NCBI GenBank assembly: GCA_964412845.1
Contig: CAYPQM010000027.1
Coordinates: forward strand, 1-47,921
Source: JAWWPY01 sp964412845
GTDB taxonomy: Bacteria > Actinomycetota > Actinomycetes > Streptosporangiales > Streptosporangiaceae
Direction: 5' to 3'
Length of the DNA stretch: 47,921 nt
The translations under genes and the position numbers were made by a program. This document shows positions 14,726-23,171 of this stretch, piece after piece (the stretch's first letter is position 1; the number at the start of each line of letters is the position of its first letter). The notes beneath the pieces are model-generated. The model was not told the origin of the DNA. It made no database searches and saw only the letters and a list, made by a program, of their open reading frames with translations.

Positions 14726-15223
14726 ATGGCTGGTCGTGGGTGGCCTGAGGACTGGACCGAGCGGATGGCCGGCCTGGGCTGCCCGATCTGCCCCGCACTG
14801 GGCCAGGGCGACAGCGACTTCTGGGTCGAGGTGCACACGGGCGAGTTCGCTGAGGTGCACCTGGAGCGTCGGAGCCGCCTCCCGGGCTATTGCCTCGTCG
14901 TATGGCGGCACGGGCACATCGCGGAACCGACCGACCTCAGTCCCGGGCAGGCGGCCGGCTACTGGGCGGAAGTGCTCGCGGTGGGCCGGGCGGTGTGGGC
15001 GCAGTTCGATCCGGTCAAGGTGAACTACCAGACCCTGGGAAACACCGTCCCCCACCTGCATACCCATGTCGTGCCCCGCTACCGGGATGATCCGGCCGCG
15101 GGCGGGCCAATCGGGTGGGACCAGATCCTCTCATCTGACCCCGTGCCCGAGGCCGACCTGGAGCGCCAAGCCACCAGCCTTCGTACCCTGCTGGCCCGCG
15201 AGTGGCCGCCTTCAGGCAACTGA
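14726..15223 (+). CDS. HIT-family hydrolase
   Basis: About 165 residues from ATG 14726. The histidine triad H110-x-H112-x-H114 lies in PHLHTHVVPR, and an N-terminal CPIC pair (19-22) may bind zinc as in some HIT proteins. Members hydrolyse nucleotide phosphoanhydrides or phosphoramidates; the substrate here is unknown. The last codons and the bases after the stop closely match the end of the GNAT gene 1.7 kb downstream. Confidence 0.85.
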   Translation: MAGRGWPEDWTERMAGLGCPICPALGQGDSDFWVEVHTGEFAEVHLERRSRLPGYCLVVWRHGHIAEPTDLSPGQAAGYWAEVLAVGRAVWAQFDPVKVNYQTLGNTVPHLHTHVVPRYRDDPAAGGPIGWDQILSSDPVPEADLERQATSLRTLLAREWPPSGN

Positions 15224-15238
15224 TCCCCGGAGCCCGGC
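15187..15238 (+). repeat. Direct repeat copy A at the 3' end of the HIT gene
   Basis: About 50 bp covering the last codons (LLAREWPPSGN) and bases after the stop. It matches the 3' end of the GNAT gene at 16899-16951 at roughly 42 of 50 positions with one 1-bp indel, including the post-stop tgatccccggagcccg. Confidence 0.6.
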
Positions 15239-15414
15239 CGGGGGAGCGCGCGCTGCGTCTCAGCGCTATGCCGTTGCGTGGGTCAGTAGTACTTGGATAA
15301 ACTCCCGTCAGGCTTGGACGCGCAAGTCCGTGTCTGTGCTATTCCCCGCAGTCCGAGGCCGCTTTGCATGCTCACGTTGCATGCCAGTGGGCTCTGGGAA
15401 CCGGGGGGCAATAC

Positions 15415-16494
15415 ATGCCTAAGGCCAGTACTTCCGATACCGGTCTCGGTGATGTCAGGAATCTTCTGGGCTTTGTGGTGGCCGGCTTCGCCGGCGTGCT
15501 GAACGTGATCGGCCTCAAGTCCGCTGAGATCGGGGTAGTTCTCAGAAACGAGCCGATCCGCGTTTCAGTGGTTGCGACTTTCCTGTTAGCCGGTGCACTT
15601 GCGGCGGTGGCGAGTGTCTTTATCCGGAGTAACGCGCACCCGATTCCGTTCATGGCCGCTTTAATCGTCTTCCTCGTGATGACCTCGGCGTTCTCTCTGA
15701 CGATATGGATAATTCCATCCCCATTCGGGGATAATTCTGGTAATGGCAGCGTCAGTGCGCTGGTAACCCTGGGCCTGTGGGCATGTTCCTTGACATTGAT
15801 CGTTTGTGCAGTGACCTGGATTCTGTCTCGCCGTAAAATCTCGGGATTCCGGCGAAATAGGGTATTAAGATCCGGCCGGAGTCAGCGAAGCATTGTCCGT
15901 CGATCACGCCGCACGAGGCCTCTGCACCGCAGGTTCCCTGAACTGCTCAACCTCCAATGCGTGCTGCTGCTCTCCGCAATTATGCTCACATCGACGTCGG
16001 CGTACGGGGCGCTGCGCCTGGAGACTATAAGCCAGACCTCCACGGTGGCCGAGATCGGTGAAACCCTGCAGTTCAACGGGGCCGAAGCTACTCTCTCCAT
16101 TGCTGTATCGGCCGCTAAGCTTTCTTCCCACGAATGGCTGACGATCAATGCAATTGCTGTGCCGCGTTCTTGGCATCTGCAAAAAATGTGCGGCAGTCGC
16201 AAGGTGCGGGCCCTGAAAATAAAGAAGAAAGTAACCGTTAGCTGCACGCAGGATCCATGTTACTACTTCAGCAGCGGCCTTCATAAGCAGTGCATCGAGC
16301 TCTCGCAAGATATCATCGCGCCTGACTCCTCGGGCGGGGTGCAGCGGACGATTGATATTCCCTTCACATCTCGGTCCTATCAGCACGTGCAGGTTACTGC
16401 CGTAACCTGCCAGCCACGAACAGGAAAGAAGAAGCCGAAGGGAAGCTGCGGCCCAACTGGCGCAACCTCGCGGCTCGATATCTCCATTCCCTGA
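15415..16494 (+). CDS. Hypothetical membrane protein with extracellular Cys-containing domain
   Basis: About 359 residues from ATG 15415, preceded by a GGGGGG tract. Four hydrophobic helices lie in the N-terminal third, then an Arg-rich cytoplasmic-like stretch (SRRKISGFRRNRVLRSGRSQRSIVRRSRRTRPLHRR), one more helix (LLNLQCVLLLSAIMLT), and a C-terminal domain of about 170 residues with five or more cysteines. The family is not recognised. Codon use is visibly more AT-rich than neighbouring genes (AAA, ATA and TTA codons), consistent with recent acquisition. It lies between two copies of a 50-bp direct repeat. Confidence 0.6.
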   Translation: MPKASTSDTGLGDVRNLLGFVVAGFAGVLNVIGLKSAEIGVVLRNEPIRVSVVATFLLAGALAAVASVFIRSNAHPIPFMAALIVFLVMTSAFSLTIWIIPSPFGDNSGNGSVSALVTLGLWACSLTLIVCAVTWILSRRKISGFRRNRVLRSGRSQRSIVRRSRRTRPLHRRFPELLNLQCVLLLSAIMLTSTSAYGALRLETISQTSTVAEIGETLQFNGAEATLSIAVSAAKLSSHEWLTINAIAVPRSWHLQKMCGSRKVRALKIKKKVTVSCTQDPCYYFSSGLHKQCIELSQDIIAPDSSGGVQRTIDIPFTSRSYQHVQVTAVTCQPRTGKKKPKGSCGPTGATSRLDISIP

Positions 16495-16549
16495 AGCACC
16501 CAGATCCGAGCCTGCCGCCGGGCACTCCCCAGGATGAGATTCTGGGGCC

Positions 16550-16936
16550 ATGCCGGATGACGGTTTTACCAGCCTGGCCGCGACGCGGGTCGCGCTGCGC
16601 CGATTCCAGCCGGCGGATGTGGATGGCTTCACGGCGTACCGCTCCTCCGCTGAGGTGGCCCGGTACCAGAGCTGNNNNNNNNNNNNNNNNNNNNNNNNNN
16701 NNNNNNNNNNNNNNNNNNNNNNNNNNNNNNNNNNNNNNNNNNNNNNNNNNNNNNNNNNNNNNNNNNNNNNNNNNGCCTGCTGCGACGCGCGGAACGCGGC
16801 CTCGGCGAGCGTGCTGGAACGACTGGGCATGCGCCGCGAGGGTCACCTGCGCGAAAGCACCTGGGCCAAGGGTGAATGGACCGATGATCTTCTCTACGCC
16901 CTGCTGCGCCGCGAATGGCCGCCTTCCGGCGGGTGA
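16550..16936 (+). CDS. GNAT-family N-acetyltransferase interrupted by a gap
   Basis: The N-terminus (MPDDGFTSLAATRVALRRFQPADVDGF) and C-terminus (RNAASASVLERLGMRREGHLRE, then WTDDLLYALLRREW) are typical of RimJ/RimL-type acetyltransferases acting on amines or protein N-termini. The central acetyl-CoA-binding part lies in the 100-N gap. Both flanks are in the same frame across the placeholder, but this says nothing about the real gap length. The usual family length of 170-190 residues suggests the gap is larger than 100 bp. Confidence 0.75.
   Translation: MPDDGFTSLAATRVALRRFQPADVDGFTAYRSSAEVARYQSXXXXXXXXXXXXXXXXXXXXXXXXXXXXXXXXXXACCDARNAASASVLERLGMRREGHLRESTWAKGEWTDDLLYALLRREWPPSGG
16675..16774. 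other. Assembly gap of 100 N
   Basis: Exactly 100 N inside the GNAT gene. Unlike the other two gaps, no tandem repeat is visible at its edges. Confidence 0.97.
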
Positions 16937-16951
16937 TCCCCCGGAGCCCGA
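16899..16951 (+). repeat. Direct repeat copy B at the 3' end of the GNAT gene
   Basis: Partner of 15187-15238. It encodes ALLRREWPPSGG and continues past the stop as tgatcccccggagcccg. The two copies bracket the AT-richer membrane gene and the GNAT gene. Confidence 0.6.
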
Positions 16952-16994
16952 GCCGTTACCCGTCGCCGCTCTGGAACCTTGGGCAGGGCGGAGT

Positions 16995-18158
16995 TTAGAG
17001 GCGCTCGATGATGGTGGCGGTGGACATCGCGCCTCCGGCGCACATGGTGATGAGCGCTGTCGTCGCGTCCCGCCGCTCCAGTTCGTGCAGGGCCGTGGTG
17101 ATCAGCCGGGCACCTGTGCTGCCGACCGGGTGGCCGAGCGCGATGGCGCCGCCGTTGACATTGACCCGCTCCGGGTCCGGCTGGTGCACGCTCATCCAGG
17201 ACAGCACCACTGAGGCGAACGCCTCGTTCACCTCGAACAGGTCGATGTCGCCGATGGTCATGCCGCTGCGCGCGAGCACCCGCTCGGTCGCCGCGATCGG
17301 CCCATCGAGGTGGTAGTAGGGCTCGTCCCCGATCAGGCACTGCGCCACGATGCGCGCCCGCGGCTGCAGGCCGAGCTCGTGCGCCCGGCTCGCCGCCACC
17401 AGGAGGACGGCGGCGGCGCCGTCGGAGATCTGTGACGACGTGCCCGCCGTATGCAGGCCGTCCTCAACCACCGGCCGCAGCCCAGCCAGTGCCTCCAGGC
17501 GCGTCTCGCGCAGGCCCTCATCGCGGTCGACGGTGCGTGTCTCACCGGTCGGCTGACGGTCGGCATCCAGGACCGGCGCTTTGACGGGCACGATCTCGCG
17601 GTCGAACCGCCCTTGCGCCCAGGCGAGCTGGGCCGAGGTCTGCGAGCGCAGGCCGAACCGGTCGAGCTCCGCGCGGGACAGGCCCCGCCGCTGCGCGATC
17701 CGCTCCGCGGCGACGAACTGGTTCGGCATGTCGATACTCCAGGAGGCCGGCCGAGGCGCTCCGGCGTCGGCCCGGGCCGCCGCCCCCAGCGGCACCCGGC
17801 TCATCGCCTCCACCCCGCAGGCGATGCCGGCCTCGATCGCGTCGGCCGCGATCAGGCCGGCCACCAGGTGCACGGCCTGCTGCGCCGAGCCGCACTGGGC
17901 GTCGAGGGTGAGGCAGCCCGCCTGGTACGGCTGCCCGGAATGCAGCCAGGCGGTCCGGGTGACGTTGTTCGACTGCTCGCCCGCCTGGGTCACGCAGCCG
18001 CCGATCACCTGCTCGATGGCGCCTGCCGGTAGGCTGGCCCGTTCCAGCAGGGCAGTCTGCGCGGTGCCGAGAATTTCGGCCGCGTGCAGCCCAGCCAGCG
18101 CGCCGCCGCGCTTGCCGATCGGGGTCCGCACCGCCGCTACGATCACCGCCGTGCCCAC
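16995..18158 (-). CDS. fadA5: Steroid thiolase FadA5-like
   Basis: About 387 residues from GTG 18158 with AAGGAGGA upstream. It closely follows mycobacterial FadA5: VEQVIGGCVTQxGEQSNN-type region (here IEQVIGGCVTQAGEQSNNV), catalytic Cys89 in DAQCGSAQQAVH, RFDREIVPVKAPVLD, HTAGTSSQISDGAAAVL, His343 in GHPVGSTG and Cys373 in CAGGAMSTATIIERL. FadA5 cleaves 3-keto steroid CoA esters during side-chain beta-oxidation, releasing acetyl-CoA. It is divergent from cyp125, the same arrangement as in Mycobacterium. KstR-like sites lie in the intergenic region. Confidence 0.93.
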   Translation of the reverse strand: MGTAVIVAAVRTPIGKRGGALAGLHAAEILGTAQTALLERASLPAGAIEQVIGGCVTQAGEQSNNVTRTAWLHSGQPYQAGCLTLDAQCGSAQQAVHLVAGLIAADAIEAGIACGVEAMSRVPLGAAARADAGAPRPASWSIDMPNQFVAAERIAQRRGLSRAELDRFGLRSQTSAQLAWAQGRFDREIVPVKAPVLDADRQPTGETRTVDRDEGLRETRLEALAGLRPVVEDGLHTAGTSSQISDGAAAVLLVAASRAHELGLQPRARIVAQCLIGDEPYYHLDGPIAATERVLARSGMTIGDIDLFEVNEAFASVVLSWMSVHQPDPERVNVNGGAIALGHPVGSTGARLITTALHELERRDATTALITMCAGGAMSTATIIERL

Positions 18159-18191
18159 CGCATCCTCCTTCGCCGGCCGCGGATCTCGGTG

Positions 18192-18205
18192 TAGAACGCG
18201 TTGCT
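18192..18205. promoter_or_regulatory. Imperfect KstR-like box upstream of fadA5
   Basis: TAGAACGCGTTGCT matches TNNAACNNGTTNNA except the final A. It lies 34 bp upstream of the fadA5 start, while a perfect box at 18260-18273 sits nearer cyp125, so each divergent gene may have its own site. Confidence 0.5.
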
Positions 18206-18259
18206 GACTCAAGTATCGTCGGCAGTTCACTCGATCCGCACTACGTGATTGAATCAAAG

Positions 18260-18273
18260 TAGAACACGTTCCA
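18260..18273. promoter_or_regulatory. KstR-type operator of cyp125
   Basis: TAGAACACGTTCCA fully matches the KstR consensus TNNAACNNGTTNNA. A TTGAAT hexamer (18249-18254) lies 5 bp upstream, a plausible -35, so repressor binding would cover the promoter spacer. KstR is released by 3-oxo-cholestenoyl-type CoA esters in mycobacteria. Confidence 0.85.
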
Positions 18274-18285
18274 GTGGAGGCAGCC

Positions 18286-19512
18286 ATGGCCGTGCCGAGC
18301 ATCCCTCCAGGTTTCGACTTCACCGACCCTGACCTTTATGCAAACCGGGTGCCCGCGGATGAGTTCGCCGAGCTGCGGCGGACCGCGCCGGTCTGGTGGA
18401 ATGCGCAGCCGCGTGGGGCGTCCGGCTTCGACGATGAGGGGTACTGGGCGGTCACCAAGCACGCGGACGTGCTAGAGGTTTCCCGCTCCAGCGACCTGTA
18501 CTCAAGCCAGGAGAAGACGGCGATCATCCGCCATTCCGCGGGGGTCACCGAGGAGAGCCTGGGGATGCAGCGGCTCATCCTGCTCAACATCGACCCGCCC
18601 CAGCACACCAAGCTGCGCGGGATTGTCTCGCGGGGTTTCACCCCCCGGGCGATCGGCAACCTGCGCCAGGTGCTGGCGGCCCGCGCCGAGCGGATTGTCC
18701 AGCTAGCTCTCACCGAGGGCACCGGTGACTTCGTCAACGACGTGGCGTGCGAGCTGCCGCTGCAGGCGATCGCTGAGCTGCTCGGGATACCGCAGGAAGA
18801 CCGGCGCAAGATCTTCGCCTGGTCGAACGAGATGGTGGGCTACGACGATCCGGAATACGGCGGCGACAGCCAGGCGGCGGCCGCCGAAGTGGTCGGCTAC
18901 GCCATGACGATGGCCGAGGATCGCCGCGGGTGCCCCCGGGACGACATCGTCACCAAGCTTGTCCATGCCCAAGTCGACGGGGGCCAGCTCTCCTCGGACG
19001 AGTTCGGCTTTTTCGTGATCCTGCTGGCCGTGGCGGGCAACGAGACCACCCGCAACGCGATCTCGCACGGAATGCTGGCGTTGCTGGACCACCCGGACCA
19101 GTGGGAGCTCTACCGGGCCGAGCGGCCCAAGACCGCGGTGGACGAGATCGTCCGGTGGGCGACCCCGGTCACCGTGTTCCAGCGCACCGCGCTGGCTGAC
19201 ACCACCCTGGGCGGCCAGCAGATCAAAGCCGGGCAGCGGGTCGGCCTGTTCTACCGGTCGGCGAACTTCGACGAGGAGATCTTCGACCACCCCGAGCAGT
19301 TTGTTATCTCCCGCGACCCCAACCCGCATCTGGGCTTCGGCGGCACCGGGGCGCATTACTGCCTCGGTGCGAACCTGGCCCGGCTGGAGATCGACTTGAT
19401 CTTCAACGCCATCGCCGACGGCCTGCCGGACATCCGGCTGGCCGGCGATGCGGAGCGGCTGCGTTCCGGTTGGCTCAACGGCATCAAGAAGCTGCCCGTC
19501 AGCTACACGTGA
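18286..19512 (+). CDS. cyp125: Cytochrome P450 CYP125-like (steroid C26 monooxygenase)
   Basis: About 408 residues. ATG 18286 is chosen because GGAGG (18276-18280) is well spaced; a GTG at 18274 abuts the operator. Strong resemblance to CYP125A1: PPGFDFTDPDLYANRVP, RGFTPRAIG, VACELPLQAIAELLG, the I-helix AVAGNETTRN, EIVRWATPVTVFQRTAL, YRSANFDEE, and heme loop FGGTGAHYC with Cys359. CYP125 oxidises the terminal C26 methyl of cholesterol or cholestenone to the acid, starting side-chain degradation. Electron donors (ferredoxin and reductase) are not encoded nearby. Confidence 0.93.
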   Translation: MAVPSIPPGFDFTDPDLYANRVPADEFAELRRTAPVWWNAQPRGASGFDDEGYWAVTKHADVLEVSRSSDLYSSQEKTAIIRHSAGVTEESLGMQRLILLNIDPPQHTKLRGIVSRGFTPRAIGNLRQVLAARAERIVQLALTEGTGDFVNDVACELPLQAIAELLGIPQEDRRKIFAWSNEMVGYDDPEYGGDSQAAAAEVVGYAMTMAEDRRGCPRDDIVTKLVHAQVDGGQLSSDEFGFFVILLAVAGNETTRNAISHGMLALLDHPDQWELYRAERPKTAVDEIVRWATPVTVFQRTALADTTLGGQQIKAGQRVGLFYRSANFDEEIFDHPEQFVISRDPNPHLGFGGTGAHYCLGANLARLEIDLIFNAIADGLPDIRLAGDAERLRSGWLNGIKKLPVSYT

Positions 19513-19665
19513 TGGGCCCTGCCTCGTAACCAACGAAGACACCGGTGGGCCACAGCACCGAGTTGTCCCCGGTGACCACGTCGTGGCACATAGCGTTTCG
19601 TTCCGTTTGGATGGCGGATTTTGCTTCCGGTGGCGGCATGGTGCGCGGCGGGTGCGCTGCGCAGG

Positions 19666-20475
19666 TCAGGCGTCGCGGAGGCGGAGCACCAGTGCGCCGG
19701 CCAGCAGGGCCGCGGCGGCCCATGCGGCGAGCACGCCCAGGCCCGGCCAGGGGCCGATCGGGAGCGTCTTGAGGTTCCTGGTGGCCTGGATGGCCAGGCC
19801 GGCGGTCATCGGCCCCCACTCCTGCAGGCGGTGCTCCCAGCGCGGGTCCAGGGTTCCCAGGTCGGTGAGCAGCGGCACGATGTAGAGCAGGCCGAGCATG
19901 ACCGCGATCGAGGCGCCGGAGTCCCGCAGGGCGGTGGCCAGGCCCAGGCTGAATAGCGCGATCAGGGCCAGGTACAGCACCGAGCCGGCCGCCGCGCGGA
20001 GCGTCGGCCCGGCGCCCAGCGACAGCGCCTCGGAGCCGAGTTTCCCGGTGAACCCGTTGCCGGGCAGGATGTACCGTCCGGCCACGAGTGACCACGCCGT
20101 CGCCATGGCCCCGGCCGCCAGCACCACGCCGGTCAGGACGATCGCCTTGGCGGCCAGAGCGGTGGACCGGCGGGGCAGCGCGGTGAGCGTGATGCGGATC
20201 ATGCCGCTGCTGTACTCGCTGCTGATCACCAGCACGGCCAGCACGGCCACGGCGGCCTGGCCGAGCAGGATGCCGGTGAGGCTGAGCTTGGTGGTGTCCT
20301 CACCGCACGAGGCCGGGCACTTCACCACCTCGGCCGCCAGGGCGCTCGCCCCGACCGTCAGCGCGATCACGGTGAGCAGCAGCCAGCCGGTGCTCGGCAC
20401 CGTGCGCAGCTTGGTCCACTCCGCGTGCAGGGCCTCGCGCAGGCTCGCGCCTTCGGCGCGCAGGGCCCGGTTCAT
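19666..20475 (-). CDS. ABC-2-type permease subunit
   Basis: About 269 residues from ATG 20475, overlapping the upstream permease stop by 4 bp. Begins with the LHAEWTKLRTVPSTGW motif shared with its partner permease, followed by six hydrophobic helices, and an SSEYSSGMIRITLTALPRR segment between helices 2 and 3 typical of ABC-2 exporters. With the adjacent ATPase and larger permease it forms a heteromeric exporter. The following 150 bp to the convergent cyp125 end shows no clear terminator. Confidence 0.8.
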   Translation of the reverse strand: MNRALRAEGASLREALHAEWTKLRTVPSTGWLLLTVIALTVGASALAAEVVKCPASCGEDTTKLSLTGILLGQAAVAVLAVLVISSEYSSGMIRITLTALPRRSTALAAKAIVLTGVVLAAGAMATAWSLVAGRYILPGNGFTGKLGSEALSLGAGPTLRAAAGSVLYLALIALFSLGLATALRDSGASIAVMLGLLYIVPLLTDLGTLDPRWEHRLQEWGPMTAGLAIQATRNLKTLPIGPWPGLGVLAAWAAAALLAGALVLRLRDA

Positions 20476-22091
20476 GCGTCCCTCCGGCGCAGTAGATAGA
20501 TGGCGACGCCCAGGCCGGCCACGACCCAGGCGCACATCACGGCGAAGCCGTTCCAGGGGGCCAGCGGGTAGCAGCCGTTGTACGGCAGGCACGCGTGGGT
20601 TACCTGCGCATACTGCGCAGTGCCCTGCTGGAGGCCGAAACCGGCGGCCGGGGTGAGCCGCAGCAGCCACTGCGCGGGCGCCATGGGCAGGACGGTAGCC
20701 AGGATCAGCGGCAGGATGATCAGGACGACGACGGCGGCGATAGCCCCGGCGCTGCGGCGCAGCACCGCGCCGGCCGCCAGGGCGAGGACGGCGGCGGCGG
20801 CGAGCAGCCCCGCGGTGCCCACCACGATCTGCAGGCCATGCCCGCTGAACAGGGACCAGACCGGGTAGGCCGACGCCACCCAGCCCCCGGAGCGGAGCTT
20901 CTGCTCGGCGGTCGGCAACGCGACCGCGGCGCCGATCAGCCCGGCGGTGAAGGTCACAGCCCCGATCACGATGGCCTTGGCCACCAGTACCCGGCCGCGC
21001 CGCGGGCTGGCGGTGAGGGTCGTGCGGATCAGGCCCCGCCGGTACTCGGCGGTGATGAAGAGCCCCCCCAGCGCGATCACCGCGATCAGCCCGACGAGCG
21101 TGCCCTTGAAGGTGAGCCCGAGCGGGTCGGTGATGGGTACGTACGGCGCGATGTCGCCGGAGCCAGCCACCGTGAACGTGCCGCCGGACTTCGTGACGGC
21201 GCCCGGTTCCCCTTGGTCTCCGGGACTGATACAGGTACTTCCCGGCGGACCATTGCAGTGGCTCTTGGTACCGCCCGCCGAACCTACCTGGTCACCGCGC
21301 CACGCCGGGCCGGGCCAGTCGCCCCTCAGGCTGACGTGGTCGAAGGCTCCGGTGGCCTGCGTGCTGACGGGCGCGCCGTTGTTGCTGGCGAATCCCTGGA
21401 TGGACATGAGAGCCGCCGGCGATGCGGCAAAGAGCCCGGCCTGGGTGGTTTCCGGCAGCCCGGTCAGCGTGGCGGCGCCGACCTTGGTCCAGTGCGTGCC
21501 GTCGGCGGAGTCATAGCCGGTGATCGTGTCGCCGGAGCGGGTCAGCCGCAGCCAGCGCGGGGATGCCGCGGAGACGGCGCCCGGCACTCCGGCGGCGTCG
21601 TGGGTGTAGTTGTACTGCAGCCGCACGCCGTGGCTGGGGGTAGCCATGATCGCCGCGTAGGCCGATCCGGGGCGGGTGCCGTCTTTGATGATGATCCCGG
21701 CCTTGGCCCAGGGCTGGACCGTGGGCACGTTAATGGTCCTGTTGGGCTGGCGGCCAGGCTGTTGCTCGGTGTCGGTCAGCCCGGTCAGCCGGACCGTGAT
21801 GCTGCCGTTACCCGTGAGCGGCTGGTGCACGAGGTAGAAGTTGTCGGTCACCGCCTCGCCGCCCGGGCCTATGGCCACTGTCGGGTGCGCCCCGGGGTTG
21901 TGAGTACCGTCAGCGGCCGCGGCCAGGGCCACCGTGGCCAGCGCGGCCAGGGCGGCCGCGGCGATGATGGCCACGACCCAGCCGCGTACCGTCCGGAACT
22001 TGGTCCACTCGGCGTGCAGCAGTTGGGCGAAGCTGTCGCGTCCGGGCTGCAGGCCGGAGCGGTACGGCGTGGTCGTGCCCGTGGCCGTCAT
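20472..22091 (-). CDS. ABC-2-type permease with large beta-sandwich-like ectodomain
   Basis: About 539 residues. The N-terminus (LLHAEWTKFRTVRGW) and one helix (about 40-62) are followed by some 260 extracellular residues before the remaining five helices. The ectodomain has a concanavalin/DUF1349-like pattern: AKAGIIIKDGTRPGSAYAAIM, VRLQYNY, WLRLTRSGDTITGYDSADGTHWTKVG and ETTQAGLFAAS. The C-terminal half has the usual ITAEYRRGLIRTTLTASPRR loop. Such domains bind polysaccharides or other ligands in secreted enzymes, so a sensing or binding role in this transporter is inference. Overlaps of 4 bp on both sides place it in one operon. Confidence 0.75.
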   Translation of the reverse strand: MTATGTTTPYRSGLQPGRDSFAQLLHAEWTKFRTVRGWVVAIIAAAALAALATVALAAAADGTHNPGAHPTVAIGPGGEAVTDNFYLVHQPLTGNGSITVRLTGLTDTEQQPGRQPNRTINVPTVQPWAKAGIIIKDGTRPGSAYAAIMATPSHGVRLQYNYTHDAAGVPGAVSAASPRWLRLTRSGDTITGYDSADGTHWTKVGAATLTGLPETTQAGLFAASPAALMSIQGFASNNGAPVSTQATGAFDHVSLRGDWPGPAWRGDQVGSAGGTKSHCNGPPGSTCISPGDQGEPGAVTKSGGTFTVAGSGDIAPYVPITDPLGLTFKGTLVGLIAVIALGGLFITAEYRRGLIRTTLTASPRRGRVLVAKAIVIGAVTFTAGLIGAAVALPTAEQKLRSGGWVASAYPVWSLFSGHGLQIVVGTAGLLAAAAVLALAAGAVLRRSAGAIAAVVVLIILPLILATVLPMAPAQWLLRLTPAAGFGLQQGTAQYAQVTHACLPYNGCYPLAPWNGFAVMCAWVVAGLGVAIYLLRRRDA

Positions 22092-23080
22092 CGCCCATTC
22101 TCCCCGGTTGGCACAGTCTCCCCGGCGGGCGCGGCGTGCTCTGCTGGCTCGGGGGGACGACCCCCCGGACCCGCCGCCCGGAACTCGACCGCGTAGCGGG
22201 TGAGTTCCATGTAGGCCTCCTCGAGCGTGGCGCGGTGCGCGGAGACCTCTGAGAACGGCACGCCGCGGCCGGCCAGGATGGCCACGATGCGCTCGGCCGG
22301 CAGCCCGGAGACGGTGAGCGTGTCGCGGTCGGTGGTGGCGATGGTGGCGCCGGCGTCGGCGAGCGCCGTCGTCGCGTCCGGCCGCGCGGTGGTGCGCAGC
22401 GAGACCCGGTCATTGGACGCGGCCGCGATCAGCTCCGCCACGGTGGTATCGGCGATGACCTGGCCGCGGCCGACCACCACCAGGTGGTCGGCGGAGTCCT
22501 GCAGCTCGGCCATCAGGTGGCTGGACACCAGCACCGCGCGGCCCTCACCGGCCAGCGACCGCAGGAACCCGCGCATCCACACGATGCCCTCGGGGTCCAT
22601 GCCGTTGAACGGCTCGTCGAACATGAGCACCGGGGGGTCGCCGAGCAGCGCGGCGGCGATCCCGAGCCGCTGCCGCATGCCGAGCGAGTAGCCGCCCGCC
22701 TTGCGCCGGGCGGCCTTCTCCAGGCCGGCCTGCTCGATCACCGCATCGGCGCGCCGGGCGGTCAGGCCCTGGGAGTGGGCCAGCCACAGCAGGTGGTTAC
22801 GGCCGGTGCGGCTGGGCTGCAGCGCCGATGCGTCCAGCAGCGACCCGACGTGGATCAGCGGGTGCCGCAGGCTCTGGTACCGCTGGCCGCCGATCAGCGC
22901 GCTGCCTTCGTCGGGGGCGTCCAGGCCGAGGATCACCCGCATCGTGGTGGACTTGCCGGCCCCGTTGGGGCCGACGAAGCCAGTGACCTGTCCCGGTTGC
23001 ACGGTGAACGTCATCCCGTCCAGCGCCACGGTCGGCCCGAAGTGCTTGCGCAGGCCGCTGACTTCGATCGTTGCTTCCAT
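22088..23080 (-). CDS. ABC transporter ATP-binding protein, BcrA-like
   Basis: About 330 residues from ATG 23080. Walker A GPNGAGKST, Q-loop replaced by a VGSLLDA segment, signature YSLGMRQRLGIAAALL, Walker B PVLMFDEPFNGMDPEG, and switch SSHLMAEL. The C-terminal 90 residues resemble the regulatory tail of bacitracin- or lantibiotic-type exporters (DTTVAELIAAAS..., LEEAYMELT). It is first in the operon ATPase-permease-permease and divergent from a two-component system, a common arrangement for envelope-stress or peptide-export modules. Confidence 0.85.
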   Translation of the reverse strand: MEATIEVSGLRKHFGPTVALDGMTFTVQPGQVTGFVGPNGAGKSTTMRVILGLDAPDEGSALIGGQRYQSLRHPLIHVGSLLDASALQPSRTGRNHLLWLAHSQGLTARRADAVIEQAGLEKAARRKAGGYSLGMRQRLGIAAALLGDPPVLMFDEPFNGMDPEGIVWMRGFLRSLAGEGRAVLVSSHLMAELQDSADHLVVVGRGQVIADTTVAELIAAASNDRVSLRTTARPDATTALADAGATIATTDRDTLTVSGLPAERIVAILAGRGVPFSEVSAHRATLEEAYMELTRYAVEFRAAGPGGRPPEPAEHAAPAGETVPTGENGR

Positions 23081-23171
23081 GGCCGCCACGGTAGGCAACC
23101 GCCTGCGGCGCTGTCGTCACGCCGGCGAGCCGTCTTCGCCGTCGCTGGCCGGAGGGACACCGGCCCGGGTG

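Noticed and set aside
15224..15245. Short GC hairpin after the HIT gene as a terminator
   Set aside because: Only about six paired bases and no T-tract. The sequence is better explained as part of the direct repeat shared with the GNAT gene end.
18274..18286. GTG at 18274 as the cyp125 start
   Set aside because: It directly abuts the operator and has no ribosome site, whereas ATG 18286 has a well-spaced GGAGG.
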